Of a DNA stretch of 64,000 bases, positions 55,132 through 64,000 are shown one piece after another. How positions within the stretch are numbered: position 1 is the first letter of the stretch; the number at the start of each line of letters is the position of its first letter. Position numbers and translations under genes: made by a program. The notes below the pieces were generated by a model. That model had not been told where the DNA came from and searched no databases. It was given only the letters and a program-made list of their open reading frames with translations. This DNA comes from Ficedula albicollis (Eukaryota > Chordata > Aves > Passeriformes > Muscicapidae), in contig NC_021675.1 of NCBI RefSeq assembly GCF_000247815.1, positions 65,367,040-65,431,039 on the forward strand. The letters are read 5' to 3'.

Positions 55132-58016
55132 CTGAAACTACAGGTGAGGACTTGCAGTGAGATGGGGGAATCCAGCTGGACCTGCAGTGTCAAAGCCATG
55201 GGTTGTCTCCTCAAGGCCCTTCTGCTCTACATCCCTGTTGTGGTCATCCTTTTGCCAGAGGGGAAGAGCTGGCATTTTATATGGTTACTCCTATTAAATT
55301 TATTTCTTCATAGACCACGGTGTCTTTTACTGTTTTATTTTCCTGCAGCATGGGGTGGAGGGTGCTTCTCGCCACTCCAGGCTAAGCTCAGAGAGGGTCA
55401 TTAATGTCTAACTGCTAAAATTTTTGTGTGCATCCCAGGAGAGGCAAGTTCACAGGAGGGTAAAGTAGCCGAAAAGACACTGATGCTCCTCCTTGGCTTG
55501 GGAGGAGAGATCAGGAGGTGCTTTTGGAAAGATGCAGTTTCCCATCGTGGGACAACTTAGAGCACGAGTAGTCTTTTGTACTGATGAAAAACGGGCACAG
55601 TGATAAGAGGCTGTGGAAAAATGTAAAAAAATAATTCTGTACCACTTCTCCCACTTTTCATACATGGCCCGTCTTGACTAGTAAATATTCCAGGCCACTG
55701 CTGTCCCTCAGGAAAGAAACTGTGCAAGTGCAAGATCTCAGCCTGGGGTGAGCAATATTCAATATGCAGAACGGTACTGAAACATTGACACTAAGTACTG
55801 TTGGCACAACATCCTGCAAATTTTGAGGCACAATTTTAAGAACTGAGTACTCAAAGTAGAGGTTGTACAACTTGGGAAGTCTGGCGTGTTCGTTCTCTTG
55901 GGCTGTGTGAGCGATCTCGGTGCTCGCTGCTATTTTTGCCGTCATTCAGGGCAAAATAATTGAGGTCGCTCATCAAGCAAGCTGTGGTGTTGTGAAGGCA
56001 GCAGCAGACTGTGCCTGTGCTACCTTTACATCCTTTTAGGAGATGAAGTAAAAATAGTTCTGAGTGCCATATCCTGGTGAAACCATTCAGCAAAACCTCC
56101 TGATTCTTGTACAGATATTTAGTCCAGCCTTCTGCTGTTGCTACCTGAGTCTTTGCTTCTAATTGATTTCTTACTCAATAATTGCAAATTATTACAATTG
56201 CTCAGTCAGAGTGAAAAATTATGTGTAACAGGTTGCTGTTATAGTGGAGATCAATCATGCTACCTTGGAGCTAGTTTAATGTGGTGAAGGAAAGAGCCCA
56301 GACTAGTTAATTGTCTCTTCTTTGGGTTATCCTTCTATAAAATGGGGATAATCGTCATTATAAAAGGCGCTTTAGGACTCACTAAATATTTTTGAAGCAC
56401 TTAGGAACCATAGTTAAAAAAATAATTGCCTAGTAAATTGTCTACTTAATAAAATGTAAAAATAAAAGATGTAGAATATATTAGGCTTCATAATAATTTA
56501 AATAGATGCATGTAGTTTATTTACCTTCTCAATGAGAACTAACAACCTTTGAAAGCAAATAGGTCTTCAAGAAAACTATATTGGCAATATGAGATTATTT
56601 AAATTAAGGTTTCCAGTTCACTAGCTTAAATTACTTTTGTATTTATGATTTAGGCTCTGATTTAAATCATACTTTGTACTGTTAGTGTTCAAAATTTATC
56701 ATCAACATTGAAACTGTGAACACAAAAGACGTTCTTGGCAAGGCTCGCGGAATGCAATGTCAGTGTATTTCTCTGGAATACTGAAAATTTAGAAAACAAA
56801 ATGTTTCCCTTGACACTTATGACTTTCAATATATGAGGGGAAAAACCCTTAACAAGGCAAGCTGCAAAAGGTTGTATTTTAGTCAACAGACCAATGTGTG
56901 GCTGTTCCAATGGCCTGGAAGGGGCCTAGGGCTGAGTAGAGGTACTGCTGACACGTGGCTCTGTGGTCATTGGTCTTTTTAGAAGGGAAGGAATATTTAT
57001 AAAAACTTTCTTGAATAAATAACATCAATCTCTTCATCAAATATGAAAGGACTGAAATGTTTGCTGTTGTTTTTGTTGATTAAGAGAAGTACCAAGGAAA
57101 ATTGTTCTGCATTACCAGCAGAAATACTGCCGAGTGGAAAGGACTTCCTAGAGCTTTTTATTCATTTATTGTTCTGCTGAGCAATTAGAGGAACAAAATC
57201 TCTTTACATCTTTTTTGCACTTGACAGATTGGCATTTGTTTTTCTCTCTGTTTAAAAAGCTCCAAACAAGCAACAAGCTGAGATTTTCTTCAGTAGGGGA
57301 AGGAAGTTTATATCAAAGTTTACGGAATTTGTAACTCCTATTGTGTTACCACAGCTGGGACTATGAAGGGGAAGGTGTGGGCTTCATGTGAAAGTTGAGG
57401 GAAGCCTTATAAGCTGCACAAGGCTGTAAATCCTCAAAAGCACCTCTGCCTCCCTGCAGTTTTCCATGGATCCTGGTGCAGCCAGGGTGAGTGTGGTCCC
57501 AGGGGTGGGGGAGCCGTAGGTGATGCTCAGGTGAGTTTGCTGAGGACATGGTGCACTTACCTCTCTTGTTTGATCTCCTTTGGATGGTCAAAGGGGAGGG
57601 ACTGCTCTCTTTTTCCACAGGGCACTTGTATCCTCAAGGTTTTCTCAAAATTAAATGCCTGTGAAATCAGGAGCAGAAGAACAGCTCTGGGCATGGACTT
57701 ACTAGCCCTTCACTTGCCTTCAGGAAATGCTGTAAACAGGGATCTGATTTGCATTAACATGGTAATTTCAGCTTTAAATAATGATGCTTTAAATTGTGAT
57801 TTACATTTGTATCTTTAAAGAGTAAATACCAGATTGCATACGTAGTTTTCTACCTTCATTTTTTCATTCTTCCTTAGAATATCTTGGAATAGAATAACCT
57901 CTGAGTTGTTACTGTGGCTTATTGGCATCATATTTTGAAACCCAAGTTCAATAATCATATTAACTATCCTCTCAAAATAAAAAAGAAAAAAAAAAGGGAA
58001 AGAAATCAATTATTTG

Positions 58017-58394
58017 CTGAATTGTTCAAAAATGTTGTTTGGCTCATTTTGTGTGTACCCACTTCAGTGACCAGAATGTCAATGGAGGCTTTGTTTAAAT
58101 GCTTTTCTTTATTTTTTTTCTTCCAATCCCACCCACACATACACCTGTTCATCTAAGTCTTTTGGGCCAGATACCAGTTTATTTGGTTGCGCTTTATGGC
58201 TTTTTCTGAATTGTTCAAAAATGTTGTTTGGCTCATTTTGTGTGTACCCACTTCAGTGACCAGAATGTCAATGGAGGCTTTGTTTAAATGCTTTTCTTTA
58301 TTTTTTTTCTTCCAATCCCACCCACACATACACCTGTTCATCTAAGTCTTTTGGGCCAGATACCAGTTTATTTGGTTGCGCTTTATGGCTTTTT
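58017..58394 (+). repeat. 189-bp tandem duplication (58017-58205 and 58206-58394)
   Basis: The unit starts CTGAATTGTTCAAAAATGTT and ends GCGCTTTATGGCTTTTT. The copies abut and look identical. Confidence 0.95.
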
Positions 58395-61300
58395 TTTTTC
58401 TTCCTGCTTCATTCAGTTAACTGCTTGCTGTCAGTTCTGGCACATCCCCTTGTTTTCTGTAAGCTGCCCATGGAAAAAAGGCTTGTTTCCAAAGGCAAAG
58501 AGGTAATCTGGCTGGGAGTTGAATTAACTATTGCAGTAGCTCATGATAAACATCTGTTGCAATACTCCCAGATGAGAACATTGCTTTCAAAACTATTTAC
58601 TGCACATTTTGAACCGTTCACTTTACTTGTGATTTTATTTTTTCCCCCCTCCAATTCCTAAATTCTTTTGAAAGGACATAAATCCATAGAGTCCATCTCA
58701 GAGACTGTGTTTATTTTATGATACAGACAGGGAAATGGGGTTGGTGAGTTACTGTTTATGCACTGGAGCCCCTGAATATTTCTGACTGGAGCAAGAAGTG
58801 TGTGCATTCCTTAATAAAATCCAACTGCAGAGCAGGCCCCTGGGAGTGCTGCTGTGTGTGTCCATGCTCTGCCTGTGCTGGAGTCCTCTAGATGTTTTCT
58901 TCCTGCTCTGAATTTGGCAAGATAAAATTGGTGGGGAGTGGAGTTTAACTTGGATCTGAAACCCAGGGATGGGTTTGGAAGGGTTTGGCCAACTGGGCTT
59001 GGGACATTGCCATTGAGGAATTCTTCTGCTGTTTATTTGGGATATTTTTAAAATTTTACTTGGTTGGTTGGTACATTTTTTATAAAAGTTTTTTAATTTT
59101 AGATTGAATGGATGAAATAATGACAGTTTCTCCTGCAGCTGGCTTTTGAAGTTAGGTCTGCCAGCAGCCACTTACTACTGTAGTTGAGGATCAGCAAGCA
59201 AACAAAGCAAGCTTTGGTAGGTTTTCCCAAAACATCAACAACCTTCTCCCCTACCCCACCCAAACCACAAAACCAAACCATTCTTGGTGTCTCTGGGAAA
59301 ATGACATTGGAAAACAGTATGGAATACCTCAAATGGTGAGTGCTTTCCAACAAATCGTTTTTCTTTCTCATGTTAATAAGGACCATGCTCTTACTGTAAT
59401 CGTGTTCAAAGTAGTTTCACCCATATTTCTCAGAAGCTGAAAAGTATTTTGTGCTGAATTTCATATCTAGATGTTTCCTATCATAATCAAAGAAATCATC
59501 TGGGTACTTTACATATGTGTTAGTCTTTACCAGAATTAACTCTCTTTGCATAGCAGTCTAACAAACATAGACAAAGAAAAGGAATTTCCAAATACCAAAG
59601 CTACTTGTAGCAAAATACAAGAATCTGTAACTTTATTTCTTGCTGATTTTCTTAGGTCTGGCAGAACCCATGTTGTTTTAGCAATAAATCTGTAAGAACA
59701 GCTGTTCTGATTCAGAGCAGGCACTTATAATTCAATATCCTGCCTCTGATGGTGATCAGCAGGTATCTGGGGAAGTATACAAGAACAGTGATAAAGTGAT
59801 GGAATCTGATGGAATCTTAGTTTACCAGTTGTATGGTGCCATCAGGATTTTCAGAATCTGCTTCCTAATCATAATGCTGAAATGACAGGTGTGAGACATT
59901 TAGCAGCCTTAACTTTCTCTTAAAGACTGTGGTAGTGATTGGATGATTAAAAAAAGGAAAAAACCCTGAAAAGTAATGGATAGTATGTAAAAGAGAGAGA
60001 AATAATGGGATAGGCTGGGAAAAGGGGAAAAAGGGACTAAAATTACTGCATAGTGTAAAGAAATGGCAGAAAAAGATTGGCTTGTTACCCAAGAGGTGAG
60101 ACCCTCCTGCACTGGAGCTTACTGAGACCTTGCCCTGGTAGGCTCAGCCATAACCTGCATCACATCATTTGGGCATGGGGGAGAGAAAGGCAAATCCAGG
60201 ACATGGAGAAATAGTTGGCCTCAGCCTGGTTCAAGGCAAGAAAGATGGTAGAAGGCAGACGAATTAAGTGTGGGCGAAGAAACACATGGGAAAGGGGAGC
60301 ATGATGATGGGAGTGTCCAAGAAACCTGTAGAAACGGAATTATTCTCAGTCTGTAAATATCTGTCCATTCAAATTGATGAATAAGAAATGTTGTCTGTAT
60401 AGAAAATTTGTTTTGCAGGTTCGTACTGACACCCTTGGAGCATTGCTGTATTTTTCCCAGGCTTCAAGACACCCAGGTTTTATTTTTAGTGCTGCCCTGA
60501 GTTCTGTTTTGTGGCGAACCTGTTCCAGCTTGCTGTAGTCATTACTACTAAGACCATCTAAATAGCAACCCAAAAAGCTATTAAAGCAATGTAAATAGCA
60601 ATAAATTATTTTAGCTTGGTGTGGATTAAAAGGTACACTTAGGATGGACTTGGTTTTGGGTCAGGTTTTTTAATGCTGTAGAGCAGAAGTGTGACAAGCC
60701 TCACTTCCATCACTGGTTGCAGAGGTGATGGTGCTGTACTTTAAATAAAAGTCACGAGGGCGTTGTGACTGGGACATTGTCACTGGAGCAGCCACTTAAA
60801 GCTAGACTTTTAGGGAAGCTTTTACAAAGGTGTGTGGAAAGCTGTTATTGACTATCTAAAGCAAATTCAAGAATAATATCCAGGAGATGTTGCAGTGGAT
60901 GAGGAGGTGTTAAAGCGAATTGCTCACCAAAATAAGTCATACTGCAAGCTAGGATCAAACCTGACAAATCCAGGGTTTATTGTATGTGTCAGGCTGAAGA
61001 GAAGAGGATGCATTTGGGTACAAAAGGGCAGAACCCATCCTGAATTTAAACACAGCTTACGTAATCCTGAGAGCAAGAAGGGGGGTTGGTACAAGCAGAT
61101 GAAGGGGCTGCTTGGTGGTACCTTCCAGAAGGGACAGCCTCATCTGTGGGTGGAGACCAGGCAAAGGAGATTTATCAGCTCATTGCCAAGGTGGGTGCAA
61201 GGTTGAAAAAACTCCATGCTGGTCTTTAATAAGTTGATATTTTCATATATATATATGTAAATAAACATAAATTAATAATACTGGTAGTATGTGTATATGA

Positions 61301-62065
61301 TATTAGAATGAAGTTTTCCATAATTAAGGGAAAACAGAACAGAAGCAGCTTCACCAGTATGGGAACGGGAGGGACTAAGACACTGTGTTTCAGGATTTAG
61401 ATTCATTTACTTTTTGAGAAGAATGTAGGAAATGGATCTTTTTTTCCTCAGTTCCCAAGAAGGCTTTTCCCAGCCTGGTATTCCCAAATCCAAGGAGCCT
61501 GGAGTCTGGGGCTGGTTTTCTCCAATATGTGCTGTGGAAGATGCTTTGATTTGCATGCTGTTACTGTGGCAGCTGTGGACAGGAGGACTACAGGAGTGAG
61601 TTGTGCTTTCTTTTTGCAAGAGAATTTCATCTTTTCCACTGATTATCCATGCTCTTGAAGAACCTGACTATTCATTTGCTTTCGGTTAGCAAATAATTTT
61701 AAATGCAACTTCCACAGTTACTACTCTCAGTAGGAAAATAGGAACTCTTACAAGGCATATATAAAATAAAATTTTCCAAAATCTAATTATCTGGGTTATG
61801 CTTGTTGCCCTTATATGCAGCTTCTTTAAAAAAGGTTTATCAAGGTAACATGCCAACACTGACTTTTCCCTCCCATTACAGCAGTGTCTCTTGTGTGTTT
61901 TAGATGCTGTATAACCACCTTAGAATAAATAAACATACTCCAGCATCAGCCTGGATGCATTTTTACAGCACACTCAGGAATTTTTTATGGATGGTTTTGT
62001 ATTTTCTCTTCTGTTACACAACTCCACGTTTGCCTTCTAAATCCTTTCTAAGCATCCCAATGATT

Positions 62066-62211
62066 TCATTGGCATGCACAAATAGATGTCTCTGTTATAT
62101 ATTGAACGGAAAATAGAATTTACTCTTGAATTTCAACCTCATTGGCATGTACAAATAGATGTCTCTGTTATATATTGAATGGAAAATAGAATTTACTCTT
62201 GAATTTCAACC
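62066..62211 (+). repeat. 73-bp tandem duplication (62066-62138 and 62139-62211)
   Basis: The unit starts TCATTGGCATG and ends TTGAATTTCAACC. The copies abut and differ at two positions (ATGCACAAA versus ATGTACAAA, GAACGG versus GAATGG). Confidence 0.95.
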
Positions 62212-64000
62212 TTCACTTAAAAATATTTGGTTTTCCTATATCCTTACTGGATTGACTTGGCTTTCAAAAGGAGATTCCTCAGAATCAGGGAGGAATCTGA
62301 TGGCACATTTGCACATCAGTTTAGAGTGACTTTTTTTACACTCAGATTTTTATTTAACTCATGTAATTCTGTTGTGGTTTCTTTAGTAAACAGAAGTAGC
62401 TCTACAGTTCTGTTTCACAAATGCCTCATTATGCTGAGCTGTTAATAGTTCTGTTAGTATTGTTAAAGTATTAACAGAAGAATAATAATTGCTCTGCTGT
62501 AGTTGTATTGAGGATAAAAAAGCATTCTCATAGAATATTAATGAGAGCTTTTTTCAAGGTATGAGTTACTGTTCTTAGCACAGAAAATAATAATAAAAAA
62601 AAGGTTTTTTTAAAAAAAAGTACCATCCTGGAGAAACATAATAATAAAAATCAATAAGGCTTTGATTTAGTCTTGAACTGCCTTGCTCCTCCTCTCCTGA
62701 CCCCATTTGTGCTTCCTGTAGGTCTCAGGGATCTCTCTGCACCATATGTGCTCCGGTACCTCGGCACCGCAGGGGGCTGGGAGACTTTTAACAATGAATT
62801 CTCTTTTTTTTTTTTCTGTTTATCTCAGCCTTAAATTACTTTAACCTTATTTAGTCTTAAAAACTGTGACTGTGGAGCTAATATTTTATGCAGCATTGAG
62901 AGGAACTGGAAGTGCTTTTCATTGCTATGCAAAATGCAGCTGGGGAATGGTGCAGAATTTACGACAGGGAGTTGGGTGCTCTTGAGAGTGTGAGCAGTAG
63001 TTTATTTTCATTTCTGCCATTAAATATCTTATTACCAACTATTTGTTTTTTCTTTCCTCTCCCCTGCTGTGCAAAAAAAAAAAAAAAAAGTAATTACTGG
63101 AAGGTAAGAATTGTACAAATTCTGGAAAGTACCTTAAATCAGTGACCTTTGGTTGACCTCCTCTACTGCTGTTGTGAGCCCTGATACTTTTTTACAGGGC
63201 TAAGTTAAACCTCTGTCATCCTTTCCCTTTCATCAAATCTTACTCAGTTTTGTACCAAGTTTCTGATTTGTAAGCAAAATCCAAATATAGGAATAATTAA
63301 ATAATGATCTTTTATAAATCTGAGGTACACCAGGGCATAATAAAGCACAAGTGTTTCCTGGGACTTGCTTGACCATTAAAAACTCACAGTTTAAGTTGCA
63401 TAATACAATATCCTACCTTACAATACAATTCTGAGTACAATATTCTGTTTTTAGTAGCAGTTATTTCTAAATAAGCAAATGAGCTGCCATTGCAACACTT
63501 GTCTTTTTCCAGACTCATTGATCTGAATGCAAAGGACAGTGCAAACTTGAGTTTGTTGTTTGTTTTCTGAGATTTCAAAGGAGCTTCAATTTATATTCTA
63601 AAGCATGTAATCTTTTTTTTCAGTCTCGTGTACCAGCTCCTTGTCATCCTTCATTCTCCCTCGTCTGACATCAGTTTCTCTCTTGTCCATTTAAAACTGA
63701 AACTTGAAAAACTGGAGTTTTATACTTTATATTATTCTTCTACCCCGGAGCTGTTTTTAGTGTCTTTATTGCAAGTAGACAGATGGTGATATTTGGTTTC
63801 CTGTCAGTTTTAATGAATATAGATAGGAGTGATAAGAACATTTGCTTCGTTTAGCAAACTTCCTTTTCTGGCTTTTAATTAATGAAGTGCTCGCTGGTGT
63901 GCCGCTGCTTTTGTATGTGCTACAGAAAATCTTTTATACAACTCAGCCCGTAGTGTCGGATAATGAGAAAAGATGATGAAAATAACTTTTTCTCTCCAGA

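Overview
The window looks like AT-rich vertebrate DNA from a bird. The main evidence is a set of 5'-truncated, mostly degraded CR1 retrotransposon fragments with avian-type 3' regions, and long, low-density, intron-like sequence. A songbird is plausible but not shown. One protein-coding exon can be named with good confidence. At 17650-17808 on the + strand, an exon with a polypyrimidine tract and AG acceptor, a short 5'UTR, and an ATG encodes a peptide containing DKHKVKRQRLDRI. This is the CTBP2-specific N-terminus (C-terminal binding protein 2, a transcriptional corepressor), and the exon ends in a GT donor in the expected phase. The window is therefore read as a section of the CTBP2 gene: upstream intron or 5' flank (1-17649), the first coding exon, and at least 46 kb of the following intron (17809-64000). 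No second CTBP2 coding exon was found.

Region by region: 1-17.6 kb is AT-rich non-coding DNA with five CR1 pieces, a 440-bp direct duplication (14.3-15.2 kb) and a few unexplained short ORFs. At 17.65-17.81 kb is the CTBP2 exon. From 17.8 to 50.1 kb is intron with two more CR1 pieces, several local tandem duplications, a two-copy diverged dispersed repeat (41.3 and 42.8 kb), a small CpG-dense patch (43.3 kb), and a GGAT/AGAT microsatellite interrupted by 167 consecutive G. From 50.16 to 51.48 kb is a purine-rich flank plus a CpG island split by 925 consecutive G. It is a candidate internal CTBP2 promoter or first exon. From 51.5 to 64 kb is AT-rich intron with further tandem duplications, including two independent ones almost back to back at 52.7-53.8 kb.

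The most unusual pattern is twelve direct duplications, 62 to 440 bp per copy, nearly identical, always in the same orientation and abutting or separated by short spacers. It occurs together with three implausibly long pure-G runs (29, 167 and 925 nt), one of them sitting between the two copies of a duplication. Either this locus is prone to tandem duplication, or (at least as likely) many are assembly, gap-filling or false-duplication artefacts. No new enzymatic or defence system is visible. Apart from the CTBP2 exon, the ORFs look like chance or repeat-derived reading frames.
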